Of a DNA stretch of 56,496 nucleotides, positions 10,801 to 18,757 are shown piece by piece. The stretch spans positions 1 through 56,496 of IMG/VR virus record IMGVR_UViG_3300027782_000104; one strand, written 5' to 3'. Origin of the DNA: a virus. Under the pieces are notes generated by a model. That model did no database searches, was not told the origin of the DNA, and saw only the letters and a program-made list of their open reading frames with translations. The position numbers and the translations under genes were made by a program. Position 1 is the first letter of the stretch. Each line of letters opens with the position of its first letter.

Positions 10801-11305
10801 CCCCAGAAACAGCACCTGTTACTTTAATACCTCCGAACCCTGAAGGATTAATGTTCTTAGGTTCGCCGACACGAAGCTTTGACTCTCTGAGCCAACGTCC
10901 GTCAGACGCACGTAGAATATCATCGCCTGGATAATAGAAATCTACTTCTTTATTGAAAAGCGCACGAAATAGAAAACGATACGATTCTGGAGTACCTCGA
11001 GATTTATAAAAATCGCGAATATTCTTAATCAAAAGGCGTTGGTCTACAAGAGCGTCCTTTGGTATACTTGGCATAAGTTCGCGACGAAAATATTCAACAA
11101 AAGAATCTAATGTTCTGTCAATATCACGATAATCACTAAGAGAACGTGTTGCGTTAACAACCTTACCGTTCTGTTCCATATACTCAAAATATGCTTTCAG
11201 AAACGAAACGAATTGCGGTCCTTCTTCGCGAATAAACCCAGGAAACTGAGATTCGATTTGAGAAGATAATTTCTTAAATGTTTCGTTTGCGCCAGCTATT
11301 GCCAT
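7847..11305 (-). CDS. gp7: gp7-like baseplate wedge protein fused to repeats and a LamG domain
   Basis: 1152 residues. The N-terminal ~150 residues (FPGFIREEGPQFVSFLKAYF, then RALFNKEVDFYYPGDD) match the large wedge protein that follows gp6 in marine T4-like phages, in the place of T4 gp7 (1032 aa). The middle is beta-rich. Residues about 628-905 hold some thirteen degenerate ~20-residue repeats with the core ESITSTDSVVG. Residues about 935-1130 resemble a LamG/concanavalin-A-like lectin domain (YTIEGWIRL, WYHFALVRSG, LFLNGT, MTNLRVVVGTAVY). The wedge role follows from the N-terminus and synteny; carbohydrate binding by the C-terminus is inferred. It is coupled to gp6 by a TAATG overlap. The gp7 name is positional; sequence similarity to T4 gp7 itself is not certain. 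Confidence 0.75.
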   Translation of the reverse strand: MAIAGANETFKKLSSQIESQFPGFIREEGPQFVSFLKAYFEYMEQNGKVVNATRSLSDYRDIDRTLDSFVEYFRRELMPSIPKDALVDQRLLIKNIRDFYKSRGTPESYRFLFRALFNKEVDFYYPGDDILRASDGRWLRESKLRVGEPKNINPSGFGGIKVTGAVSGATAVVQGVVSTISSGMIIYDMTVESIDGTFVDGERVFDDNNNYATVSAQIGPVTQFNITEGGSRHNTGDLIEIGGAGSTSTATAIVTRVKEATGITARIVKGGSGYTKNNTRVRVNGDGTGTEIVVASYYPEAIPTALNSDIIGNMKNVRLDSDFFVRKGANTAAVTKKLTGILKAKTSTNTVYGIGSAFTSQLAVGDIVRITGSSTALRVHSIGGAQTFVSTARTNVNARANGYSKLAAANVSSTLASALTYSTASFYMINAISIINPGKNYTTIPTITIIDDEITKLNVDDGYGGYLGRNAVAVANTITGEIAELNILTRGSNFNKYSAAYMLNTTQGNSSFTTSHAGRSVSGAAATKYTIQKKTYSGEGLAQPTGVTNYPGKYVDTKGFLSWNNKLQDNFYYQEFSYVIRVTELLEKYRDVVRKLVHPSGTKLFADYQINATVNTPALTTLTQSSIFALSLSESVSIIDTVVGARVTSGILGPETISLTESMLGYVTKNVAYNESISATDSLNSTNKAVATTTESVDATEIVNGTYRSVNLTSGTESITVTNTNDATYVSDLNTGTQSITTTDSVAGIYTSGELDTGAQSITATDTMVGYVTKNVAYDESFTATDSIVGTNRAIASFAESITSTDSVVGISSIPSVITESITSTDSIIGYGVTSAETSESITSDDSVVGGVVTSATTGAESVTPTDSIGALVTLGASISETITSTDSVVGANRTSGAITENNGAITPYASVQISVYQSTQISEFVTPVLNLDDTVYVGNSVAGSLSFPGGVAETRMLDLNTGFTLNDSSYTIEGWIRLPDFTNAYSILGAITGDTTVGPINLFVSNSTTFTSDGNGGLGQKAYTVPAMSANTWYHFALVRSGTTETLFLNGTRSSTGTLTNSINYIGATKRIGASYLRSWPGYMTNLRVVVGTAVYNPTATTITVPNFVPLPNIPNTKYLMLGDSPTIDASAVNIVTNTGSVTQSSSIKPF
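8590..9420 (-). repeat. tandem ESITxTDS repeats inside the gp7-like gene
   Basis: About thirteen degenerate repeats of roughly 60-66 bp encode variants of ESITSTDSVVG followed by a variable spacer. Two copies, near 8968-9015 and 9285-9330, share the segment GYVTKNVAY almost exactly at DNA level, which points to a recent internal duplication. The period stays in frame. Confidence 0.8.
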
Positions 11306-13191
11306 TAGAAGTTATATAACCTTCCGGTAGGAGTTAGCAATGTAGCTGTCTGACCCATCGTGTCTACGTTCGAAGAAACAGCAACCGTTTTACCTGTGTT
11401 GTCATCAATCACGTTAACGATAGTCTGAGACATTAATAAAATTTGATTTCGAATAGGAATGATATTGGGATTAACAGGAGAAACAACAATAGAAATTTCA
11501 GAACCAACAATAGTGCCAGGAACGAAACTATTAATATTCACCGTGCCAGTTTCGTAGTCTATGGTTCCTGCTGTATTGTTTGTGTATACTCTCGAAGAAA
11601 TCCCACCAATACCAGTCGTATGATAAATGCGAAGCGTACCATATCCATTATCATCGAAATATGAATTAAAATCAGCATACTGGAACTGCGAAGAAGTTAA
11701 GCAACCAAATGCAGAATTCTGTATAGTATCACTCAAAGAACCTAGTCTTTGAATCTTATGATTGAATTTCAATGTATATGAGTTGATGCCAGTAAAATTA
11801 GGCACAAATGTTTTTCTCAAACGAATATTTGCGTTTGTAGAAACGATAGCATCATCAACGCTGTCTAGAAAATCTAAGAATCTTGAATATCTAAAACGCT
11901 GACCAAATCTTGAAAGATAAGCACTTTCGTATGCTATGACTTTATTGGTTATAGCGTCAGCAATTTCACCAGGAGTTTTTGCAGTTTGCGAAGGAACATA
12001 ACGCACGTCAATTTCTGGCATAATATACAGATAAGTTGGATCAACAACTTCTACGTCAATTGATTGTACATTGAACTTACGAACAGAAGTACGAATATCA
12101 GTTTTGCGAGTTGTTGAGAATAGAGTTCCGGTTTTAGGTTTCGGACAAACAAATACTTTACCATATATCGGAGGAACGTTTTCTTCGCCACCCCAAACAG
12201 TAACAGCTTGAATATCTGGATTTTCACGAAGCAGAATACGCTCATAGTCGTATGATGTTACGCTACGATTTTGGGTTTCATATTGAAGAGGAGCATTAAA
12301 ACGAACCGACTCAATTGATTCGATAGCAGCACCACCTGAAGCACGACCTACTGGTTCGATGTATATGCCATTTTGTCCGTCAATAGTAGAACCAACAACA
12401 TTAAAGATATTAGCGCCATTTGGAGCTGCACCATTACAAACACGATAAGAAACAGCAACAACACTTGATGTGGATGGTAATTTACCTAAAACGCCATCAC
12501 CGAAAACAACTTTATATCTCTGCTCTTTATCCGCTTCTACGAAATATATCTGAGAACTAGAATTGATAGTCAATATGTCATCTACTTTAACGTAATTTTG
12601 TGTATTACCGCTCGTAGTGACAGTTACAGTGATGCTCGACGTATCTACGTTATCGTTAGGTAAAACGAATGATGTGTTAGATGCGCGATTGAATAAGAAT
12701 CTGTGAGTAAGCGGAACACCTTCTGTGATACGAATATATTCGGAAAATCCATCATCAGTGTTAGCCGTAATTGTGTATGTTTGAGGCGCAACGAATGTGT
12801 ATGAAGTTCCGTTAACTGATGTAGTGAACTTAGTGTCTTTAGCGACACGAATAGAACGGAATGTTGTATTCGCTACCGAATTCGTGAAGATAAGCTTGAC
12901 GTTCGCACTCGCGCCTCGCGCGCTCGTGGGAGTATATCCTAATTTTTTAGCATGAGACACAACGCTATCATAGAGCTGTGCTGTGTCTAAGAACGACTCG
13001 TTAGCAGCCATATTAACGTAGAACGCATTATAGTATGTGTTATATGCCAATAAGTCTAGAAGCGTTCCTAGAGCAGAGTCGTTAAAATCGTAGTCTGTGA
13101 ATTCAGGTTTAGCAGCAATGAACGTGCGCAGATTTGCACGAATCGTATCGTAATCTAATCCTGTTACTATGAGATCTGTATTAGCAGGCAT
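11305..13191 (-). CDS. gp6: Baseplate wedge protein gp6
   Basis: 628 residues, close to T4 gp6 (660). The N-terminus (LDYDTIRANLRTFIAAKPEF, then NDSALGTLLDLLAYNTYYNA and ANESFLDTAQL) is characteristic of gp6/baseplate-J-type proteins. In T4, gp6 dimers form the continuous inner ring of the baseplate and link the wedges. The central region (YRVCNGAAPNGAN, YDYERILLRENPDIQAVTVW) also fits. It lies directly after gp25 and before the gp7-like gene, overlapping both by a few bases, so the three wedge proteins are probably co-translated. Confidence 0.9.
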   Translation of the reverse strand: MPANTDLIVTGLDYDTIRANLRTFIAAKPEFTDYDFNDSALGTLLDLLAYNTYYNAFYVNMAANESFLDTAQLYDSVVSHAKKLGYTPTSARGASANVKLIFTNSVANTTFRSIRVAKDTKFTTSVNGTSYTFVAPQTYTITANTDDGFSEYIRITEGVPLTHRFLFNRASNTSFVLPNDNVDTSSITVTVTTSGNTQNYVKVDDILTINSSSQIYFVEADKEQRYKVVFGDGVLGKLPSTSSVVAVSYRVCNGAAPNGANIFNVVGSTIDGQNGIYIEPVGRASGGAAIESIESVRFNAPLQYETQNRSVTSYDYERILLRENPDIQAVTVWGGEENVPPIYGKVFVCPKPKTGTLFSTTRKTDIRTSVRKFNVQSIDVEVVDPTYLYIMPEIDVRYVPSQTAKTPGEIADAITNKVIAYESAYLSRFGQRFRYSRFLDFLDSVDDAIVSTNANIRLRKTFVPNFTGINSYTLKFNHKIQRLGSLSDTIQNSAFGCLTSSQFQYADFNSYFDDNGYGTLRIYHTTGIGGISSRVYTNNTAGTIDYETGTVNINSFVPGTIVGSEISIVVSPVNPNIIPIRNQILLMSQTIVNVIDDNTGKTVAVSSNVDTMGQTATLLTPTGRLYNF

Positions 13192-13622
13192 TAGCGGACC
13201 CTATTAAGATTGACGTCCAGCGATACGTCGTTGAGTGTACCCACGTTTCGGAAACGTACAGTAACCGATAGTGCGTTTTCATCTGTATATTCTTTTACTG
13301 TTACTGATTCTCTGCCGTCTTCAGACTCGAGCTTCACTCTTGGCTCGTAGTTTCCGATAGCGATATTAACCATCGTCTCGAATTCTGATTTCGTGATAGA
13401 GTTGAAATTCTCAAACAAACGAGCACGAATATTGCCGCCGAATTCTGGGTGAAACGGGCGCTCGTAGTGATTTGTCATGACAAGATTCTTGACGGCTTGC
13501 TTAACGGCTTCGTCGTCTTTTTTGATTATTAGCTTACCAGTCGTAGGGTGACGTCTAAACGCAAGGTCGAAATCCCTGTTCGTCGCTTTATTAAGATATG
13601 CCGGCAGAGATTTCTTTTGCAT
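13191..13622 (-). CDS. gp25: Baseplate wedge protein gp25 (gp25/W family)
   Basis: 143 residues (T4 gp25 has 132). The motifs RPFHPEFGGNIRARLFENF and the ending VSLDVNLNRVR are typical of the GPW/gp25 family. Family members join the sheath initiator ring to the baseplate core. The start is preceded by AAAGGAAAAGG. An AATAAATA sequence 21 bp upstream may be a weak late promoter. The gene overlaps gp6 by one base. Confidence 0.93.
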   Translation of the reverse strand: MQKKSLPAYLNKATNRDFDLAFRRHPTTGKLIIKKDDEAVKQAVKNLVMTNHYERPFHPEFGGNIRARLFENFNSITKSEFETMVNIAIGNYEPRVKLESEDGRESVTVKEYTDENALSVTVRFRNVGTLNDVSLDVNLNRVR

Positions 13623-13642
13623 AAACCCTTTTCCTTTATCTT

Positions 13643-13650
13643 ATTTATTC
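13643..13650 (-). promoter_or_regulatory. possible late promoter variant (AATAAATA)
   Basis: The minus strand reads AATAAATA 21 bp before the gp25 start, one base off TATAAATA. Its place at the head of the gp25-6-7-8 block makes it plausible. It is weaker than the exact matches at 7825 and 20352. Confidence 0.4.
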
Positions 13651-13679
13651 TTGACAAACAGTGGTATTTACATTATAAT
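13651..13679 (+). promoter_or_regulatory. perfect sigma70-type promoter pointing antisense
   Basis: On the plus strand TTGACA (13651-13656), a 17-bp spacer and TATAAT (13674-13679) give an exact consensus promoter. It lies in the gap between gp25 and the Gly/Ala-rich gene but points right, against both. Transcription would run antisense through the 3' end of the Gly/Ala-rich gene. The only ORF just downstream, 13680-13805, mirrors that gene and does not look coding. Confidence 0.65.
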
Positions 13680-13690
13680 ATGAAATGTAA

Positions 13691-15142
13691 TCAGGCGTTA
13701 GTAATAGCTTTAGCAGCCCTTTCAGCCATATCAATAATATGCAAAGCTTCTGCCACAGTTGTGTTAGACTTTATCTGTGGATATTTCTTTTTCATATCAG
13801 CATAGCTCATAGAAGTGAGTTTACTATAGTCTGTCATCTGTTCCAGTTCAGCCATATGCTTTTCGATTTTAGCAGCAAGCTCTAGTCGTTTTTGTTCTTG
13901 TGCTAACAATTGTTGGTCGCGACCATATCCACCAGCGCCCCAGTTAACTGTATTCGCAGTATTTGTTAACTTCTGTTCGCCGTATGAAGTTTTTGCAGGT
14001 CCACTATTAATTAGGTTCGTTTGAGGTGCGATGGTTGACATCATCCCCATAAAAGCAGATAAAGGTTGAGTCAATGTCGCTAGAGTACCTCCAGCAGCTG
14101 CTTCGGCGAATAGATTTTTCATCTGTAATGCTTTAACAGGTTTTGCTGGATTAGCTGTTTTCTGAGGTTTAATAGCGTTTGCTGTAGGAGTTTTGCCTGG
14201 AATAGGGAGCATTTTCATTACTCCTCCAGCCAAATTCATATTCGGTATCATTGTATTTAGATTGATTCCGGCACCTGAAGCTGCTCCACTAATCATTTTA
14301 TTCGCTATAGCATTCACATTTATCATAGGAAATTTCGCAGCAATTCCAGCTGCTGAAGCTGCGAATGCGATAGGATTACTTGCTAAACCAGCAAGACCAG
14401 CAACCTGACTCTGAAGATTAACAACATTCTTAAGAGCGTCCGCTCCAGGAATATCAGACAATAGATTTCCATTAACAGCTTTAAATAATAAAGCAGCTGG
14501 TCCTTTTACTTGAGCAGTTAAGTGAGCTTTAACACCAGCAATTTGTCCTGCTATATTATGTGCACCTGCTGCGGCTGCACCGACTCCTCCTGGAAGTCCT
14601 GGGATTCCAGCTGTAACTGCTCCCATAGCACCTTTCATAGCTTCCATAGGACCATCCAATCCAGGAGGCACAAAACTTTTTGCTAATCCTGTTAGTGAAG
14701 ATAAACCACCACCAAGAGCACCTGCAGCTGCACCAGCAGCACCTCCTAATGCGCCTCCCAAAGCTCCTGCAGCAGCTCCTCCTAATGCATTTGCTGCTCC
14801 GCCTAATGCTCCAGCAGCTCCAGCCAATCCGGCGGCTCCAGCTAATCCACTAGCGAAATCTGCAGCTTTTGATGCGGCATTAAGAGTCGCCAATCCTTTC
14901 ATCACATTTGGATCTATTTGAAATGTTGGAGGTTTAAATCCCATAGGATTTGCGAGCATAGCTGCAGCATTTGCTTTATTAATCATGTCTGGATGTTTCA
15001 TACTCAAGTCATCAATCATGTCTTGAATTTTATCAGCACCTTTGTACATGATTTGCTGACCATTAATTGTATACATTTGTCCTGGAACTGCGTCTGGAAA
15101 AGCAGTTGCTATTTTATAATCTTGCGATACTTGATCTACCAT
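13691..15142 (-). CDS. Gly/Ala-rich structural protein between PAAR and gp25
   Basis: 483 residues from the ATG at 15142, which overlaps the PAAR stop as TAATG; an in-frame extension upstream would lie inside the PAAR gene and is not favoured. The N-terminus (YKIATAFPDAVPGQMYTING) is ordinary. Residues about 75-300 are strongly Gly/Ala-rich with weakly hydrophobic repeats such as GALGGAAGALGG. The C-terminus is charged and helical (EQKRLELAAKIEKHMAELEQ). Position in the baseplate operon suggests a structural or assembly role near the spike. No enzymatic motif is visible and the family is not recognised. Confidence 0.8.
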   Translation of the reverse strand: MVDQVSQDYKIATAFPDAVPGQMYTINGQQIMYKGADKIQDMIDDLSMKHPDMINKANAAAMLANPMGFKPPTFQIDPNVMKGLATLNAASKAADFASGLAGAAGLAGAAGALGGAANALGGAAAGALGGALGGAAGAAAGALGGGLSSLTGLAKSFVPPGLDGPMEAMKGAMGAVTAGIPGLPGGVGAAAAGAHNIAGQIAGVKAHLTAQVKGPAALLFKAVNGNLLSDIPGADALKNVVNLQSQVAGLAGLASNPIAFAASAAGIAAKFPMINVNAIANKMISGAASGAGINLNTMIPNMNLAGGVMKMLPIPGKTPTANAIKPQKTANPAKPVKALQMKNLFAEAAAGGTLATLTQPLSAFMGMMSTIAPQTNLINSGPAKTSYGEQKLTNTANTVNWGAGGYGRDQQLLAQEQKRLELAAKIEKHMAELEQMTDYSKLTSMSYADMKKKYPQIKSNTTVAEALHIIDMAERAAKAITNA

Positions 15143-15432
15143 TAACCACCTGCGAATACGTTTGGAGAACCTGCAGCAACAGAAGTGCAACCAGAAATTC
15201 CGTCACCAATTCTACCGACACCTTTACCGTTTGCGAAAACAGTAGTAGAACCAGTTGTGATAGCTGCTGAATGGGACGGACAAGGAGCACCAGGAAGTAG
15301 ATGTGAAGTGTTTACGTCACCTTGACGACTTACGCCTATGCCGTTTATAAACACGTCTGAAGATTTTCCTTGCCTAGTCATTCCCGAACAATGAGCAACG
15401 TCTGCGTCACCAAATCTAGTTACTGCTGGCAT
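15142..15432 (-). CDS. gp5.4: PAAR-motif spike-tip protein (gp5.4-like)
   Basis: 96 residues, nearly all PAAR-like: FGDADVAHCSG, VFINGIGVSRQGD, then a C-P-S-H segment and VFANGKGVGRIGD. PAAR proteins fold as small metal-bound cones that sharpen the tip of the central spike (T4 gp5.4, type VI secretion). His and Cys residues that could bind the metal are present. The gene follows the OB-fold and beta-helix spike genes, consistent with an assembled needle made from several polypeptides. Confidence 0.92.
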   Translation of the reverse strand: MPAVTRFGDADVAHCSGMTRQGKSSDVFINGIGVSRQGDVNTSHLLPGAPCPSHSAAITTGSTTVFANGKGVGRIGDGISGCTSVAAGSPNVFAGG

Positions 15433-15629
15433 TATTTCTTTTCCCTTTTCATAAGCTCTTTTAGTTTATCATTCCATTCGGCAATTTCATCGTGTTCATC
15501 ATGCGTATGAGGACCTTCAGAAATTTCTGGTAAAAACTGTATCACATGATCAAATGATTCAGGAATATCTTCGAATCGAGTATATTCTGTCAATATATTA
15601 TTGTTTTTGATAACAAACTTATATGCCAT
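15432..15629 (-). CDS. small conserved protein of the spike operon
   Basis: 65 residues, acidic and partly helical, with a His/Asp/Glu-rich stretch (EGPHTHDEHDEIAEWNDKLK). It lies between the beta-helix spike gene and PAAR; a short ORF in this place is common in cyanophage-like T4 relatives. The His-rich segment could bind metal, but that is only an inference. Function unknown. Confidence 0.7.
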   Translation of the reverse strand: MAYKFVIKNNNILTEYTRFEDIPESFDHVIQFLPEISEGPHTHDEHDEIAEWNDKLKELMKREKK

Positions 15630-15638
15630 GATAAATCA

Positions 15639-16304
15639 CTAATTCAGATAAATGTTAGAAGCTGTTGCAGTCATGTTACCCGAAACACCAATACCTAATT
15701 CACCACCAGCACCAAGCCCCATATTATCAGCCGATACTATAGATACGTCACCACCAGAAACGATACCAGTTGAACCAGCAGTCATATTAGCCGAATCACC
15801 AGAAGTTGTTACATTTCGATTACCACCTACTGTTTCAACCATATTAGACCCTGTAATATGCTCACGTTCACCGCCAGTTCTATGTGAAGTTTTCCCATTC
15901 ACCTGAACACGTTGGTCGCCTCCAGTTTCTTGGAGATTATTTCCAGCCGAAACAACACGAAAATCACCATGCGTGACGATTTCATAATCACCTTTAACTT
16001 CCTGTTTCATACTTCCGGTGACATGAATGAACACATCACCATCAACAGTAAGATTGAACTGACCAGTAATCTTCTGATCTTTTCCTGCTTCAAGAAATTC
16101 CTGATCTTGTGCTACGACCTTACTGATACGAGCGCCGTCATCTTTGATTTCAATGTAAGTCCCGCTCGCATGATAAATATGAATACGTCTATCATTTGGA
16201 GAATTGTCTATCTCAATCTTATGACCAGCTTCAGTAGTTGTGACATGATTCCCAAGATATTTGGAACTACTACCACCTGGTTTTTGCTCTTGATATTTTG
16301 CCAT
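15639..16304 (-). CDS. gp5: gp5 C-terminal-type beta-helix spike protein
   Basis: 221 residues. After HKIEIDN and TYIEIKDDG the sequence becomes a regular beta-helix repeat (ITGQFNLTVDGDVFIHVTG and many similar octads) to the end, as in the C-terminal needle of T4 gp5 and VgrG. It should trimerise into the membrane-piercing spike. No lysozyme domain precedes it, and the OB-fold that is normally N-terminal in gp5 is encoded separately at 17118-17507. It probably attaches to that OB-fold protein and carries the PAAR tip. Confidence 0.85.
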   Translation of the reverse strand: MAKYQEQKPGGSSSKYLGNHVTTTEAGHKIEIDNSPNDRRIHIYHASGTYIEIKDDGARISKVVAQDQEFLEAGKDQKITGQFNLTVDGDVFIHVTGSMKQEVKGDYEIVTHGDFRVVSAGNNLQETGGDQRVQVNGKTSHRTGGEREHITGSNMVETVGGNRNVTTSGDSANMTAGSTGIVSGGDVSIVSADNMGLGAGGELGIGVSGNMTATASNIYLN

Positions 16305-16314
16305 TATTTAATCC

Positions 16315-17118
16315 TTATCCAAATGGACTACCAACGTCCGTAGCTGCATTTCCAGTTCCGCCTGGATTGCTTTGAATCAATGCTTTTGTTTCATCAGGTG
16401 CTGCTCTCATTTCTGGAGTTGAGCTAGCAGCTTCAATTTCAGCAGAAGTTATACCAGCGAGAGCGTCTTTAGCTTGTCCAGCATCTGGCACTTCGATATC
16501 TGGGGCAGAAGCACCACTATCAGTAGATTTCATCGGATGTTTCTTAGGAGGAATAGGAGCAGTAGTAGCTTTCGCTCGTTTTTCTTTATCTATGATTCTA
16601 GCGTCCGAACCTCGTTCCTGATCTGAACGACCAGCGAGAGAAGTAGAACTATCATCATCAAGAGAAGGATGAACTGCAGGATTTCCACCCACACCATTTT
16701 GCCCACCAAACATTTTACCTACACTATCCATAAGTCCTGCGACTAATGCTACTTTTTGCAGAATAGTGAGATTTTTTTGCTGTTCTAGTATTTGATAAGG
16801 AACAGGTTCTATAATAAGTTCGCCATTCGTAGTATCTTTCGCGAGCGTAGCGCGAGTATTAACGTCTACGACTCTAGCTTCTACGTTATATGTTCCTTCG
16901 AATAATGGACTATCAAAATGAAGTTTCCACACATTAGGAGTAACTTTTTCATCAACACCTAGTTTACCATCAAACAATTTGTATACAACGTAATTGATTT
17001 CTACTTCGATAGTTTCGCGAGGAATTCCTTTAGCATCTATTCGAGTGTAATCAACTGTTCCCGTAAGAATAGGCATAGTGTTCGAAGTTCTTAAAGGTTT
17101 TACGGTGATACTCGCCAT
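16315..17118 (-). CDS. unknown baseplate-operon protein with N-terminal beta domain
   Basis: 267 residues. Residues 1-105 look like a beta-sandwich (ITVKPLRTSNTMPILTGTVD, TYNVEARVVDVNTRATLA), similar to small Ig-like modules. The remainder is low-complexity, Ala/Pro/Asp-rich and probably flexible. It sits between the OB-fold and beta-helix spike genes and overlaps the former by one base. It may link or cap the split spike, but this is inferred only from position. Confidence 0.75.
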   Translation of the reverse strand: MASITVKPLRTSNTMPILTGTVDYTRIDAKGIPRETIEVEINYVVYKLFDGKLGVDEKVTPNVWKLHFDSPLFEGTYNVEARVVDVNTRATLAKDTTNGELIIEPVPYQILEQQKNLTILQKVALVAGLMDSVGKMFGGQNGVGGNPAVHPSLDDDSSTSLAGRSDQERGSDARIIDKEKRAKATTAPIPPKKHPMKSTDSGASAPDIEVPDAGQAKDALAGITSAEIEAASSTPEMRAAPDETKALIQSNPGGTGNAATDVGSPFG

Positions 17119-17507
17119 TACTTAGCACCTCCAGAACCTGGAGCTCCTTGACCTGCTCCACCTTTCTGTTGAATATGAGGCATTGTAGCAAGCACAACAG
17201 GAACCTGACCAGCAGCACCGTCCATGAAAAATCCTAGAACCTTAGTTCCTTCTGCAATTCCTGTTGGACTTTGACCTACTCCACTGATAGAAGCAGAAGT
17301 TGTAGGAGTACAAACATAACACCACGGAAGGTCTTTAGTAGGAAGAACTCCCTTATCTTGTGAATGATGTACGTCGATACGGACTTTGATTCGTCCGAGC
17401 TTTAGATTATCTTTTTGCCCTGAAAACTGACCAGAACCGCGATCTTCAACAGTGCCCATCCACCATTTCATGCCGTCCTGGCCCATTACTGTGCCTTCTT
17501 CAGCCAT
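17118..17507 (-). CDS. gp5: gp5/VgrG-type OB-fold hub protein
   Basis: 129 residues that look like the OB-fold N-terminal domain of T4 gp5: MKWWMGTVEDRG, GRIKVRIDVHH, LPWCYVCTPTT and GTKVLGFFMDGAAGQVPVVL. This domain docks on the gp27-type hub trimer and carries the spike. The protein ends in a short Gly-rich tail where T4 gp5 would continue into lysozyme and beta-helix. It overlaps the hub gene upstream by one base and the next gene by one base. Confidence 0.85.
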   Translation of the reverse strand: MAEEGTVMGQDGMKWWMGTVEDRGSGQFSGQKDNLKLGRIKVRIDVHHSQDKGVLPTKDLPWCYVCTPTTSASISGVGQSPTGIAEGTKVLGFFMDGAAGQVPVVLATMPHIQQKGGAGQGAPGSGGAK

Positions 17508-18757
17508 TATGCAACTCCCGAATTACCAGATGAAGATTTGTTTTTAGAATCAGATTTGCATTCTAAAATACAATTATATTTCATATCGTTTTCTTCTTTA
17601 TATATAATATGTTTTATAGAAGTAACCAAGAACGAACCGGAACGCTGGTCCAGTTCCATATTTTCTTGGTTGCCTGGAATATTGATTTTCACTTTAATTC
17701 CTGGTTTATATGCAGTGTTTCCAGGAACACGAATATTTATGACCAGATTATCTAGCTGAACAGCAGCAGACGACTGAGCTGCATGTTCAGGAAGCGAACG
17801 TTTATGCTCAGCAATTTCAGGGTCGCGCGAGTCGCGAAATTTACTTTTCACTTGACCTGGAGCTACGATTAGATTATATCTTTCACCACGACCACTGGTT
17901 TGCTTTTGAGTTAGTTGCGTAGAACCTGTATGAGTAGTATCACCTGCTCCGTCACGTTTACCTTTTTCCGACGAGTCGACTTTTCCTGTCGTGGGGTCGT
18001 AGAAATACCAGTGATCTGAATCTGCGCCATTATAGCTAGAATCTAAGCTATTGAAATCGCCTTTCTGGTCGAACGAAATGATTTTGAAATTAGGATCACC
18101 ACCAGCAGCACCGATGTTCTGAGCAGCATATGAAAATGTGTACTCGTCACCACCAGAAAGCATTTTATCTACTGTGCGAAAATGATATCCGTCGCGGTCT
18201 TGATAGAAAAGATAGTTAGACGCTTTTGCTTCAGCTGATTTGCCTTCTTTAGCAGCCCAACGAATAGCAGTGATTGGAGACTTACCAGTTCCATGATAGC
18301 TCTGCTTATCTTCAGTTTCTTCGTTAGTTGCTAGATCTTTTTTCAGAGTCTTAGTTTCTTTGGTGTATTCTTCGTGCCAATCTTTGACCATATCGGACAC
18401 TTTTTTGCCCTTATATGCTTTGACAATTTCTTTTTGATTCTGTTCGAGAAACTCTTGAGGTACGCAGTTGATATTAAACATGTCCTGATTACTTTTCACG
18501 CGCATGCGATTACCCTGCATTGCAGTTACGAAATTCATCTTGATCGTGCTTTTACGATCACCAAACATAATAGATACGTCTTCGCCGCCTTTAAGATTAG
18601 CTCTTTGATTGAATCCGCTAGAATCGTTAACAGTTAAATTACATGATGCGCAAGGTGCGTATATGCTTTCAAAATACTCCAGCATATTGATTAGCTGTTT
18701 GATTTCTTCGCCGTTAACAGATACCTGATTTAAATTGCCGCCGCCTACATCACTCAT
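17507..18757 (-). CDS. gp27: baseplate central hub protein (gp27-like)
   Basis: 416 residues, near T4 gp27 (391). The N-terminal half (IKQLINMLEYFESIYAPCAS, VSIMFGDRKSTIKMNFVTA) and the C-terminal IRVPGNTAYKPGIKVKINIP fit a hub protein of the gp27/gpD type. The immediate downstream gene encodes the OB-fold partner. The start is set by ATGA coupling to the gp53 stop. The hub identity rests mainly on size, fold-like pattern and synteny. Confidence 0.7.
   Translation of the reverse strand: MSDVGGGNLNQVSVNGEEIKQLINMLEYFESIYAPCASCNLTVNDSSGFNQRANLKGGEDVSIMFGDRKSTIKMNFVTAMQGNRMRVKSNQDMFNINCVPQEFLEQNQKEIVKAYKGKKVSDMVKDWHEEYTKETKTLKKDLATNEETEDKQSYHGTGKSPITAIRWAAKEGKSAEAKASNYLFYQDRDGYHFRTVDKMLSGGDEYTFSYAAQNIGAAGGDPNFKIISFDQKGDFNSLDSSYNGADSDHWYFYDPTTGKVDSSEKGKRDGAGDTTHTGSTQLTQKQTSGRGERYNLIVAPGQVKSKFRDSRDPEIAEHKRSLPEHAAQSSAAVQLDNLVINIRVPGNTAYKPGIKVKINIPGNQENMELDQRSGSFLVTSIKHIIYKEENDMKYNCILECKSDSKNKSSSGNSGVA

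Noticed and set aside
13680-13805. Short plus-strand ORF directly after the antisense promoter
   Set aside because: Hydrophobic 41-residue mirror of the Ala-rich end of the minus-strand gene, with no ribosome-binding site; kept only as possible antisense RNA.
15143-15190. Upstream extension of the Gly/Ala-rich gene
   Set aside because: It would lie wholly inside PAAR; the TAATG-coupled ATG at 15142 is the natural start.
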